A stretch of 64,000 nt of DNA, from the NCBI RefSeq assembly GCF_003024385.1, contig NZ_PVZN01000011.1, forward strand, positions 62,001-126,000, written 5' to 3'. Below are positions 28,111 to 35,816 of the stretch, in pieces. The first letter of the stretch is position 1. Each line of letters opens with the position of its first letter. Both the position numbers and the translations under genes were made by a program. The notes below the pieces were generated by a model that was not told where the DNA came from, searched no databases, and worked only from the letters and a program-made list of their open reading frames with translations. Origin of the DNA: Pseudomonas sp. BBP2017. Lineage in GTDB: Bacteria; Pseudomonadota; Gammaproteobacteria; Pseudomonadales; Pseudomonadaceae.

Positions 28111-30330
28111 ATGAGCTTCGGCGCCGATGAAGAAATCCTTCAGGATTTTCTGGTAGAAGCCGGAGAGATTCTTGAGCAACTGTCCGAGCAACTGGTCGAG
28201 CTGGAAAGCCGTCCGGATGATGCCGATTTGCTCAATGCGATCTTTCGCGGTTTTCACACTGTAAAAGGGGGCGCCGGCTTCCTCCAGCTTAACGAGCTGG
28301 TGGAGTGCTGCCACATCGCCGAAAACGTCTTCGACATCCTGCGCAAGGGTGAACGACGCGTCGATGCCGAACTGATGGATGTGGTCCTGGAAGCCCTGGA
28401 CACGGTCAACAGCATGTTCGGCCAGGTACGCGAGCGCAGCGATATCACCCCGGCCACGCCTGAGCTGCTGGCGGCCTTGTCGCGTTTGGCCGAGCCTGCC
28501 GGTGACGAGCCGGTCGCCGCACCTGAGCCAGTGCTGGAACAGGCGCCGGAAGCGCCCGCCGAAGCGGACATTACCGATACCGAATTTGAACAGCTGCTTG
28601 ACTCGCTCAATGCGGTCAAGGCTGAAGCCGAAGTGCAGGCGCAGGTGCAGGTGCCGGCTGCGGCCAGCGACGAAATCACCGATGCTGAATTCGAGTCGCT
28701 GCTCGATCAGTTGCACGGTAAGGGCCAATTTGCTCCCGACAGCGTCAGCGCCCCTGCGCCGGTGGCGCAACCCGCTCAGAGCACCAGCGACGAAATCACC
28801 GATGATGAGTTCGAGGCGTTGCTTGACCAGCTGCATGGCAAAGGCAGCTTCGCCGTCGATGCTTTGCCGGGTGCTGTAGCGCCCGCTCCAGAGCCAGCCG
28901 CTGCTGCGTCAGGCGATCATATCTCGGAGCATGAATTCGAAACCTTGCTCGATGAGCTGCACGGCAAGGGCAAGTTCGCCCCGGACAGCGTTGCAACTGC
29001 CGCCGTGCCCGCTGCTGTCATTGCCGCCAAGCCTGCCGCAGCCCCGGCACCAGCTGTAGCCAAGCCTGCAGCCGCACCCGCTGGCGCCGCACCGGCCAAG
29101 GCCGCAGCGCCAGCCCCGGCGCGGCAAGCTGCGCTGGCTGGCGACAAGGCAGCCAGCGAAGCGGAAACCACCGTACGGGTCGATACCGCACGCCTGGACG
29201 AGATCATGAACATGGTCGGCGAACTGGTGCTGGTGCGTAACCGCCTGGTACGCCTGGGCCTGAACAGCGGCGATGAAGCCATGTCCAAGGCGGTGTCGAA
29301 CCTCGACGTGGTGACCGCCGACCTGCAGACCGCGGTGATGAAAACCCGCATGCAGCCGATCAAGAAGGTCTTCGGGCGCTTCCCGCGCCTGGTTCGCGAC
29401 CTGGCCCGGCAGTTGAAGAAAGAGATCAACCTGGAGTTGGTCGGCGAAGAGACCGATCTCGACAAAAACCTCGTCGAGGCCTTGGCCGACCCGTTGGTGC
29501 ACTTGGTGCGCAACGCAGTCGACCACGGCATCGAAACCCCGGAAGAGCGCGAAGCGGCGGGCAAGTCCCGTGGCGGTAAAGTGGTGCTGTCGGCCGAGCA
29601 GGAAGGCGATCACATCCTGCTGTCGATCTCCGATGACGGCAAGGGCATGGACGCCAACGTCCTGCGCGCCATTGCGGTCAAGCGTGGGGTGATGGACAAG
29701 GATGCCGCCGATCGCCTGAGCGAAACCGAATGCTACAACCTGATCTTCGCCCCGGGTTTCTCGACCAAGACCGAGATCTCCGATGTCTCCGGGCGTGGCG
29801 TGGGCATGGACGTGGTGAAAACCAAGATCTCCCAGCTCAACGGCTCGATCAATATCTACTCGACCAAGGGCCTGGGTTCGAAGATCGTCATCAAGGTGCC
29901 GCTGACCCTGGCAATCATGCCGACCCTGATGGTCATGCTTGGCAATCAGGCGTTCGCCTTCCCGCTGGTCAACGTCAACGAGATCTTCCACCTGGACCTG
30001 TCGCGCACCAACGTGGTCGACGGCCAGGAAGTGGTCATCGTTCGCGACAAGGCCTTGCCGCTGTTCTACCTCAAGCGCTGGCTGGTCAGTTCCGCCGCTC
30101 ATGAAGAGCAACGCGAAGGGCACGTGGTGATCCTTTCGGTCGGCACCCAGCGGATCGGCTTTGTCGTCGACCAGTTGGTGGGTCAGGAAGAAGTGGTCAT
30201 CAAACCGCTGGGCAAGATGCTCCAGGGCACGCCGGGCATGTCGGGCGCCACCATTACCGGTGACGGGCGCATTGCGCTGATCCTCGACGTTCCGAGCATG
30301 CTCAAGCGTTACGCCGCCCGGCGTATTTGA
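28111..30330 (+). CDS. cheA: Chemotaxis histidine kinase CheA
   Basis: CheA autophosphorylates in response to chemoreceptors and passes phosphate to CheY and CheB. The 739-residue product has an Hpt domain with His49 (FRGFHTVKGGAGFLQL), then a long linker with four imperfect repeats of an EITDxEFExLLDQLHGKG motif (about residues 152-296), an Ala/Pro-rich stretch, a dimerisation domain (about 355-410), the ATPase domain (VHLVRNAVDHGIETPEER, GRGVGMDVVK) and a CheW-like regulatory domain. The repeats replace a typical P2 CheY-binding domain in position. Confidence 0.97.
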   Translation: MSFGADEEILQDFLVEAGEILEQLSEQLVELESRPDDADLLNAIFRGFHTVKGGAGFLQLNELVECCHIAENVFDILRKGERRVDAELMDVVLEALDTVNSMFGQVRERSDITPATPELLAALSRLAEPAGDEPVAAPEPVLEQAPEAPAEADITDTEFEQLLDSLNAVKAEAEVQAQVQVPAAASDEITDAEFESLLDQLHGKGQFAPDSVSAPAPVAQPAQSTSDEITDDEFEALLDQLHGKGSFAVDALPGAVAPAPEPAAAASGDHISEHEFETLLDELHGKGKFAPDSVATAAVPAAVIAAKPAAAPAPAVAKPAAAPAGAAPAKAAAPAPARQAALAGDKAASEAETTVRVDTARLDEIMNMVGELVLVRNRLVRLGLNSGDEAMSKAVSNLDVVTADLQTAVMKTRMQPIKKVFGRFPRLVRDLARQLKKEINLELVGEETDLDKNLVEALADPLVHLVRNAVDHGIETPEEREAAGKSRGGKVVLSAEQEGDHILLSISDDGKGMDANVLRAIAVKRGVMDKDAADRLSETECYNLIFAPGFSTKTEISDVSGRGVGMDVVKTKISQLNGSINIYSTKGLGSKIVIKVPLTLAIMPTLMVMLGNQAFAFPLVNVNEIFHLDLSRTNVVDGQEVVIVRDKALPLFYLKRWLVSSAAHEEQREGHVVILSVGTQRIGFVVDQLVGQEEVVIKPLGKMLQGTPGMSGATITGDGRIALILDVPSMLKRYAARRI
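28564..28998 (+). repeat. Four tandem imperfect repeats within cheA
   Basis: The linker after the Hpt domain encodes ITDTEFEQLLDSLN, then three closer copies: ITDAEFESLLDQLHGKG, ITDDEFEALLDQLHGKG and ISEHEFETLLDELHGKG, at spacings of about 105, 120 and 126 bases. Copies 2 and 4 continue as KFAPDSV/QFAPDSV. The spacers are Ala/Pro-rich, suggesting flexible strings of short amphipathic helices. Confidence 0.85.
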
Positions 30331-30375
30331 TTCTGGTGGCGCGGCCCGCACGCCGCGCCCCCTAATGGAGTGTTT

Positions 30376-31482
30376 ATGGCAGTCAAGGTCCTGGTGGTGG
30401 ATGATTCCGGTTTCTTCCGCCGCCGAGTCTCGGAAATTCTTTCAGCGGACCCGACTATCCAGGTCGTCGGTACCGCGACCAACGGCAAGGAAGCGATCGA
30501 CCAGGCACTGTCGCTCAAGCCCGATGTCATCACCATGGACTACGAAATGCCGATGATGGATGGCATCACCGCTGTCCGTCATATCATGCAGCGTTGCCCG
30601 ACCCCGGTGTTGATGTTCTCCTCGCTGACCCACGAAGGCGCGCGGGTGACCCTCGATGCCCTGGATGCCGGTGCCGTCGATTACCTGCCAAAAAACTTCG
30701 AAGACATCTCGCGTAATCCGGAGAAGGTCAAGCAGCTGCTGTGTGAAAAGGTGCATACCATTTCCCGCAGCAACCGGCGTCTGAGCAGTTATGCCGCGCC
30801 GACGCCGCAACCGGTCAGCCACACTCAGCCAAGTGTCAGTAGCCTGGGCAGCAGCCCGGCACCACGGCCTGCAGCACCGGCACGTGCGGTGTCTGCGGCC
30901 TCGCCTGCACCCAAGCGCAAGCCTTACAAGCTGGTGGCCATCGGCACCTCCACCGGTGGCCCGGTGGCGCTGCAGCGGGTCCTGACCCAGCTGCCAGCCA
31001 ATTTCCCGGCGCCGATCGTACTGATTCAGCATATGCCCGCCGCGTTCACCAAGGCATTTGCCGAGCGCCTCGACAAGCTGTGCAAGATCAGCGTCAAGGA
31101 AGCCGAAGACGGCGATATGCTGCGTCCCGGCCTGGCCTTGCTGGCTCCCGGGGGCAAGCAGATGATGGTCGACGGTCGCGGTGCGGTGAAAATCCTGCCG
31201 GGTGACGAGCGCCTGAACTACAAGCCGTGCGTGGATATCACTTTCGGTTCGGCGGCCAAATCCTATGGCGACAAGGTGCTGTCGGTAGTGCTCACCGGTA
31301 TGGGCGCCGATGGCCGTGAAGGTGCGCGCCTGCTCAAGCAGGGCGGCAGCACGGTGTGGGCCCAGGATGAAGCCAGTTGCGTGATCTATGGCATGCCCAT
31401 GGCCATCGTCAAAGCCAATCTGGCCGACGCGGTCTATAGCCTGGACGAGATCGGCAAACACCTGGTCGAGGCGTGCGTCTGA
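30376..31482 (+). CDS. cheB: Chemotaxis protein-glutamate methylesterase CheB
   Basis: CheB demethylates (and deamidates) chemoreceptor glutamates during adaptation. The 368-residue product has a receiver domain (Asp55 in [13 protein letters not shown]), a long Pro/Ser/Ala-rich linker, and the methylesterase domain with catalytic Ser192 ([12 protein letters not shown]), His in [12 protein letters not shown], and Asp in [12 protein letters not shown]. The start at ATG 30376 lies five bases after GGAG; a GTG at 30370 overlaps that site. No cheR is present in the window. Confidence 0.96.
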   Translation: MAVKVLVVDDSGFFRRRVSEILSADPTIQVVGTATNGKEAIDQALSLKPDVITMDYEMPMMDGITAVRHIMQRCPTPVLMFSSLTHEGARVTLDALDAGAVDYLPKNFEDISRNPEKVKQLLCEKVHTISRSNRRLSSYAAPTPQPVSHTQPSVSSLGSSPAPRPAAPARAVSAASPAPKRKPYKLVAIGTSTGGPVALQRVLTQLPANFPAPIVLIQHMPAAFTKAFAERLDKLCKISVKEAEDGDMLRPGLALLAPGGKQMMVDGRGAVKILPGDERLNYKPCVDITFGSAAKSYGDKVLSVVLTGMGADGREGARLLKQGGSTVWAQDEASCVIYGMPMAIVKANLADAVYSLDEIGKHLVEACV

Positions 31483-32222
31483 TGGATGTCTTGAGCCTGA
31501 TCGGGATCATCCTGGCGTTTGTCGCGATCGTCGGTGGTAATTACCTCGAGGGTGGTCACCTCTCGGCGCTACTCAACGGCCCAGCGGCCCTGATCGTGCT
31601 GGGCGGCACCCTGGCCGCAGCGCTGCTGCAGTCACCCATGAGTGCCTTCAAGCGGGCGTTGCAGATTGTGCGCTGGATTCTTTTCCCGCCACGCATCGAC
31701 CTGGCTGGCGGCATTGACCGGGTGGTCAATTGGAGCCTGACCGCACGCAAGGAAGGCCTGCTGGGTCTGGAAGGCGTGGCCGATGCCGAACCTGATCCCT
31801 ACGCGCGCAAGGGCCTGCAATTGCTGGTAGACGGTGCTGAACCTGAAGCCATCCGCAGCGTCCTTGAGGTGGATTTCTACACCCAGGAAAGCCGCGACAT
31901 CCAGGCTGCCAAGGTGTTCGAGTGCATGGGTGGCTATGCACCGACCATCGGTATCATCGGTGCGGTCATGGGCCTGATTCATGTGATGGGCAACCTGGCC
32001 GACCCTTCGCAACTGGGTAACGGTATTGCCGTGGCCTTTGTCGCCACCATTTACGGTGTGGCGAGTGCCAACCTGATCCTGCTGCCGATTGCCAACAAGC
32101 TCAAGGCACTGGCCATGCGTCAGTCGCGCTACCGGGAAATGCTCCTGGAAGGCCTGCTGTCGATTGCCGAGGGCGAGAACCCGCGCTCGATCGAGTTGAA
32201 GCTTCAGGGCTTCATGGAGTAA
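31482..32222 (+). CDS. motC: Flagellar stator protein MotC (MotA family)
   Basis: MotC and MotD form the second stator unit of Pseudomonas, needed for swarming and motion at high viscosity. The 246-residue MotA/TolQ-type product has four membrane helices ([57 protein letters not shown]). The ATG overlaps the cheB stop by one base. A GTG nine bases upstream is rejected because the ATG gives the usual N-terminus. Confidence 0.95.
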   Translation: MDVLSLIGIILAFVAIVGGNYLEGGHLSALLNGPAALIVLGGTLAAALLQSPMSAFKRALQIVRWILFPPRIDLAGGIDRVVNWSLTARKEGLLGLEGVADAEPDPYARKGLQLLVDGAEPEAIRSVLEVDFYTQESRDIQAAKVFECMGGYAPTIGIIGAVMGLIHVMGNLADPSQLGNGIAVAFVATIYGVASANLILLPIANKLKALAMRQSRYREMLLEGLLSIAEGENPRSIELKLQGFME

Positions 32223-32225
32223 TAC

Positions 32226-33113
32226 ATGGCGCGCCGTCGACAACCTGAGGAACACGAAAACCACGAACGCTGGCTGGTGTCCTACGCGGATTTCATCACT
32301 TTGCTGTTCGCCTTTTTCGTGGTCATGTACTCGATTTCCTCGGTCAACGAGGGCAAGTACAAGATCCTCTCCCAGGCCTTGATCGGGGTGTTCAACGACC
32401 CTGAGAAGAGCATGCGCCCGATCCCTATCGGCGATGAGCGGCCGCTGACTGTCAAGCCGGCCGAGCCGCTGATCAAGGACAGTGATCAGGTGGACGCCGG
32501 CCTTGCGCAAACCAGCAGCGATCCGCTGAAAACCATCACCGATGACGTGCGCGACGCGTTTGGCGACTTGATCAGATCCAACCAGATGACCGTGCGCGGT
32601 AACGAGCTGTGGGTCGAGATCGAGCTCAACTCTTCGCTGCTGTTCGGCAGTGGTGACGCCATGCCCAGTGATGTTGCGTTCAATATCATTGAAAAGGTGG
32701 CGAAGATTCTCAAGCCCTTCGCCAACCCGGTGCATGTCGAAGGCTTCACCGACGACCTGCCGATCCGCACCGCGCAATACCCGACCAACTGGGAGCTGTC
32801 CTCGGCACGTGCCGCCAGTATTGTCCGCCTGCTGGCAATGGAAGGGGTCAACCCGGCGCGCATGGCCTCGGTCGGCTATGGCGAGTTCCAGCCGATCGCG
32901 ACCAACGACACCGCCGAAGGCCGCGCGCGCAATCGCCGGGTGGTGCTGGTGATTTCCCGCAACCTCGAAGTGCGCCGCAGCCTGACCGGTACCGGCAGCG
33001 CCAACGCCACGCCAGACGCGGCAATGAAGCGGGCTGGCACACAAACTGCACCGCCAGCGCTATCACCGACGGTGGGGGGCAATCGCGTCAATCCTCCGTC
33101 ACCGACCCTATAA
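32226..33113 (+). CDS. motD: Flagellar stator protein MotD (MotB family)
   Basis: MotD anchors the MotC stator to peptidoglycan. The 295-residue product has a short basic cytosolic tail, one membrane helix with the proton-path aspartate (SYADFITLLFAFFVVMYS, Asp near residue 23), and an OmpA-type peptidoglycan-binding domain (about 150-250; VEGFTDDLPIRT, NWELSSARA, NRRVVLVI). Three bases separate it from motC. Confidence 0.95.
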   Translation: MARRRQPEEHENHERWLVSYADFITLLFAFFVVMYSISSVNEGKYKILSQALIGVFNDPEKSMRPIPIGDERPLTVKPAEPLIKDSDQVDAGLAQTSSDPLKTITDDVRDAFGDLIRSNQMTVRGNELWVEIELNSSLLFGSGDAMPSDVAFNIIEKVAKILKPFANPVHVEGFTDDLPIRTAQYPTNWELSSARAASIVRLLAMEGVNPARMASVGYGEFQPIATNDTAEGRARNRRVVLVISRNLEVRRSLTGTGSANATPDAAMKRAGTQTAPPALSPTVGGNRVNPPSPTL

Positions 33114-33157
33114 CCGTTCCCGGCAGGGCAGGTTGCCGTACCGGGAGGAAGCAACGA

Positions 33158-33946
33158 ATGAGAGTCTGGGCAGTAGCCAACCAAAAAGGTGGTGTCGGTA
33201 AGACCACCACCTCCATCGCCCTGGCCGGCTTGCTGGCCGAGGCGGGCAAGCGCGTGGTCGTGGTCGACCTCGACCCGCACGGGTCCATGACCAGTTACTT
33301 CGGACACAACCCGGACACGCTGGAGCACAGCTGCTACGACCTGTTCCTGCATAAAGGCAAGGTCCCCGAAGGCTTGCCGGGGCAACTGCTGCTGCCGACC
33401 AGTGACGAAAAAATATCCCTGTTACCCTCCAGCACCGCGCTGGCCGTGCTTGAGCGCCAGTCGCCCGGGCAAAGTGGCCTGGGCCTGGTGATCGCCAAGT
33501 CTCTGGCGCAGCTGTGGCAGGATTTCGACTACGCCATCATCGACAGCCCGCCCTTGCTTGGCGTGCTGATGGTCAATGCGCTGGCGGCCAGCCAGCAACT
33601 GGTGATCCCGGTGCAAACCGAATACCTGGCGGTCAAGGGCCTGGAGCGCATGGTCAGCACCCTGGCGATGGTCAACCGTTCGCGCAAGCAGGCCTTGCCT
33701 TACCACATCGTGCCTACCCTGTTCGACCGTCGCACCCAGGCCTCTATGGGCACCTTGCGGGTGTTGCGCGACGCGTATCCGGAGAGCATCTGGCAAGGCT
33801 ACATCCCGGTCGATACTCGTCTGCGCGATGCCAGTCGGGCCGGCCTGACGCCGTCGCAGTTCGATGGTAAGAGCCGCGGGGTGGTGGCCTACCGGGCGCT
33901 GCTCAAGCACCTGTTGACGCACAATACCGCCCAGCAGGTGGCCTGA
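33158..33946 (+). CDS. ParA-like ATPase of the chemotaxis operon (ParC type)
   Basis: A 262-residue ParA/MinD-family ATPase with P-loop NQKGGVGKTTT at the N-terminus, VVDLDPHGSMTSYFG and YAIIDSPPLLGVL. In Vibrio and Pseudomonas, the ParA-like protein in this slot (ParC) places chemotaxis arrays at the pole together with the adjacent CheW-domain protein ParP. It is distinct from the chromosome ParA. It overlaps the next gene by one base (TGATG), which supports function as a pair. The symbol is left blank because naming varies. Confidence 0.88.
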   Translation: MRVWAVANQKGGVGKTTTSIALAGLLAEAGKRVVVVDLDPHGSMTSYFGHNPDTLEHSCYDLFLHKGKVPEGLPGQLLLPTSDEKISLLPSSTALAVLERQSPGQSGLGLVIAKSLAQLWQDFDYAIIDSPPLLGVLMVNALAASQQLVIPVQTEYLAVKGLERMVSTLAMVNRSRKQALPYHIVPTLFDRRTQASMGTLRVLRDAYPESIWQGYIPVDTRLRDASRAGLTPSQFDGKSRGVVAYRALLKHLLTHNTAQQVA

Positions 33947-34812
33947 TGAATCGCCCGCAAAAGCTTGCTACTGGCCCACAACTGGCGCTGCAGTCGTACC
34001 TTGATGGCTTGCTGCACGAGGCCACCGAAGTGCTTGAACTGGCCGAACCGTCGGTTGAGATCGATGATTTCCAGGCGGCGGTGCTTGAGGAGCAGGTACG
34101 TGACGCCCAGGTCGTCCGGCTGCACAAGCCGTTAGCCGTCCAGGTCGCGCCTTTGCCCTTTGCCGAGCCTGCGCTCGTGGTACTCCCGGCAGTCATGTCG
34201 GTTGTAGCGCCAGAGCCAGCGCCAAAGCCGGTCAGTGTCGAAGTGGTCGCCGAACTGCCTGCACCGGTCGAACCGTTGGTGGAAGTCCATCTACCCCCGG
34301 CGCCCAACCAGCCAGTACCGCCGAGCACCGTTGACGGTCGCCCGGCCTGGGCAGCCGAGCCGTTCGAATGCCTGTTGTTCGATGTCGCCGGGCTGACCCT
34401 GGCGGTGCCGCTGGTGTGCCTGGGCTCGATCTATTCGCTGGCCGGTCACGAGCTCACGCCGCTGTTTGGCCAACCCGACTGGTTCCTGGGCATCCTGCCG
34501 AGCCAGAGCGGCAACCTTAAGGTCCTGGACACTGCGCGCTGGGTCATGCCCGACCGTTACCGCGAGGACTTTCGCCAGGGCCTGCAGTACGTGATTTCGG
34601 TTCAGGGCTATGAGTGGGGCCTGGCGGTGCATCAGGTCAGCCGTTCGCTGCGCCTGGACCCCAACGAGATCAAGTGGCGTAGCCAGCGCGGCCAACGGCC
34701 GTGGCTGGCCGGTACCGTCATTGAACACATGTGCGCGTTGCTCGACGTTGCCGAACTGGCCGAGTTGATCGCCAGCGGTGCGGTCAAGCAACTGCATGCC
34801 AAGCATAACTAA
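33946..34812 (+). CDS. CheW-domain protein (ParP-like array-localisation partner)
   Basis: A 288-residue protein with a Pro/Val/Ala-rich N-terminal region (1-135) and a C-terminal CheW-like domain (about 140-280; LLFDVAGLTLAVPLVCLGSI, WFLGILPSQSGNLKVLDTARW). In Vibrio, ParP binds CheA through such a domain and ties arrays to ParC. Position directly after the ParA-like gene supports that role here. The disordered N-terminus probably carries the ATPase-interaction part; this is inference. Confidence 0.85.
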   Translation: MNRPQKLATGPQLALQSYLDGLLHEATEVLELAEPSVEIDDFQAAVLEEQVRDAQVVRLHKPLAVQVAPLPFAEPALVVLPAVMSVVAPEPAPKPVSVEVVAELPAPVEPLVEVHLPPAPNQPVPPSTVDGRPAWAAEPFECLLFDVAGLTLAVPLVCLGSIYSLAGHELTPLFGQPDWFLGILPSQSGNLKVLDTARWVMPDRYREDFRQGLQYVISVQGYEWGLAVHQVSRSLRLDPNEIKWRSQRGQRPWLAGTVIEHMCALLDVAELAELIASGAVKQLHAKHN

Positions 34813-34841
34813 TCGGTCGCGCCTGCGATCGCACTGAGCAC

Positions 34842-34860
34842 TCCGCCGAAGGCGGATTTT
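34842..34860 (+). terminator. Short hairpin with T-run just upstream of cheW
   Basis: TCCGCC, loop GAA, GGCGGA, then TTTT: a perfect six-base stem with a minimal T-run, ending 14 bases before the cheW ATG and abutting its ribosome binding region. It is too weak to be a firm terminator and may be an attenuator or processing site that sets cheW dosage relative to cheA. Confidence 0.4.
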
Positions 34861-34873
34861 GAGGGATAGGGGA

Positions 34874-35353
34874 ATGAAAAAGTCGTCTGCACAAGGTTCC
34901 GAAGATCCGATCCTGCAGTGGGTAACCTTCAAGCTGGACAACGAGTCCTACGGCATCAATGTGATGCAGGTGCAGGAAGTCCTGCGCTACACCGAAATCG
35001 CCCCGGTTCCCGGTGCTCCGAGCTACGTGCTGGGCATCATCAACCTGCGTGGCAACGTGGTGACTGTGATCGATACCCGCCAGCGCTTCGGCCTGATGTC
35101 GAGTGAAATCACCGACAATAGCCGCATCGTCATCATCGAGGCCGACAAGCAAGTGGTCGGTATCCTGGTCGACAGCGTTGCCGAAGTGGTTTACCTGCGC
35201 CAGTCGGAAATCGAGACCGCACCGAATGTCGGTAACGAAGAGTCGGCCAAGTTCATCCAGGGGGTGTGCAACAAGAACAACGAACTGCTGATCCTGGTCG
35301 AGCTGGACAAGATGATGACCGAGGAAGAGTGGTCCGAGCTGGAGAATATCTGA
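34874..35353 (+). CDS. cheW: Chemotaxis coupling protein CheW
   Basis: CheW links chemoreceptors to CheA in the array. The 159-residue product has the CheW fold with FKLDNESYGINVMQVQEVLR, YVLGIINLRGNVVTVIDTR and LVDSVAEVVYL. The ATG at 34874 follows AGGGATAGGGGA; an upstream TTG at 34859 is open but unneeded. Its stop is two bases before the next gene. Confidence 0.97.
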   Translation: MKKSSAQGSEDPILQWVTFKLDNESYGINVMQVQEVLRYTEIAPVPGAPSYVLGIINLRGNVVTVIDTRQRFGLMSSEITDNSRIVIIEADKQVVGILVDSVAEVVYLRQSEIETAPNVGNEESAKFIQGVCNKNNELLILVELDKMMTEEEWSELENI

Positions 35354-35354
35354 G

Positions 35355-35750
35355 TTGATCTTTGAGGTTGCAGTCATATTTCTGGCGCTGCTCTGGGCGC
35401 TTAGCGTGTGGTTTTTCCTCAACCACAGCAAGCGCCAGCGCGAGCTGGCTGTCCAGCAGGCCCAGGGTGATGCGCTGCGTGATCAACGCATCAAAGACCT
35501 GGCCAAACGTCTGGACGACTACCAGAACGGCAGCGTGCGCATGGGCGAGGCCCTGCACGAATTGCGCGCGACGGTGGCGCCCTTGCCGGACAAGCTCCTG
35601 CAACTGGAGCAGCGTGATCCCAACAGCTTGTCGTTCGCTCAAGCGGCGCGGCTGGTGGGCATGGGTGCCAGCGTTGACGAACTCACCCAGTCCTGCGGCC
35701 TGACTCAGGCTGAGGCGGAGTTGATGAGCAAGGTGCATCGTAGCGAGTGA
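35355..35750 (+). CDS. DUF2802 membrane-anchored protein at the end of the che operon
   Basis: A 131-residue protein with one N-terminal membrane helix (VAVIFLALLWALSVWFFL), a coiled coil (about 25-75) and a C-terminal helical DUF2802 domain ending in AEAELMSKVH. It occupies the conserved last position of the Pseudomonas motility/chemotaxis operon, but its role is unknown. The start appears to be TTG 35355, one base after the cheW stop region; no closer ATG or GTG keeps the membrane helix. Confidence 0.85.
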   Translation: MIFEVAVIFLALLWALSVWFFLNHSKRQRELAVQQAQGDALRDQRIKDLAKRLDDYQNGSVRMGEALHELRATVAPLPDKLLQLEQRDPNSLSFAQAARLVGMGASVDELTQSCGLTQAEAELMSKVHRSE

Positions 35751-35782
35751 AAAAGCGGCGACCCGTGGGTCGCCGCTTTTTT
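35749..35782 (+). terminator. Rho-independent terminator of the chemotaxis operon
   Basis: AAAAAGCGGCGACCC, loop GTGG-type turn, GTCGCCGCTTTTTT forms an 11-12 base GC-rich stem followed by six T residues, overlapping the DUF2802 stop. It is symmetric, so it could also stop transcription arriving from the minus-strand gene that ends 35 bases downstream. Confidence 0.92.
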
Positions 35783-35816
35783 GCCTCATCCCTTTCATGA
35801 TGGTCGTTGATCTGCG

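Noticed and set aside
28909..30351. 480-codon minus-strand open frame across cheA
   Set aside because: Antisense shadow of the CheA kinase domains.
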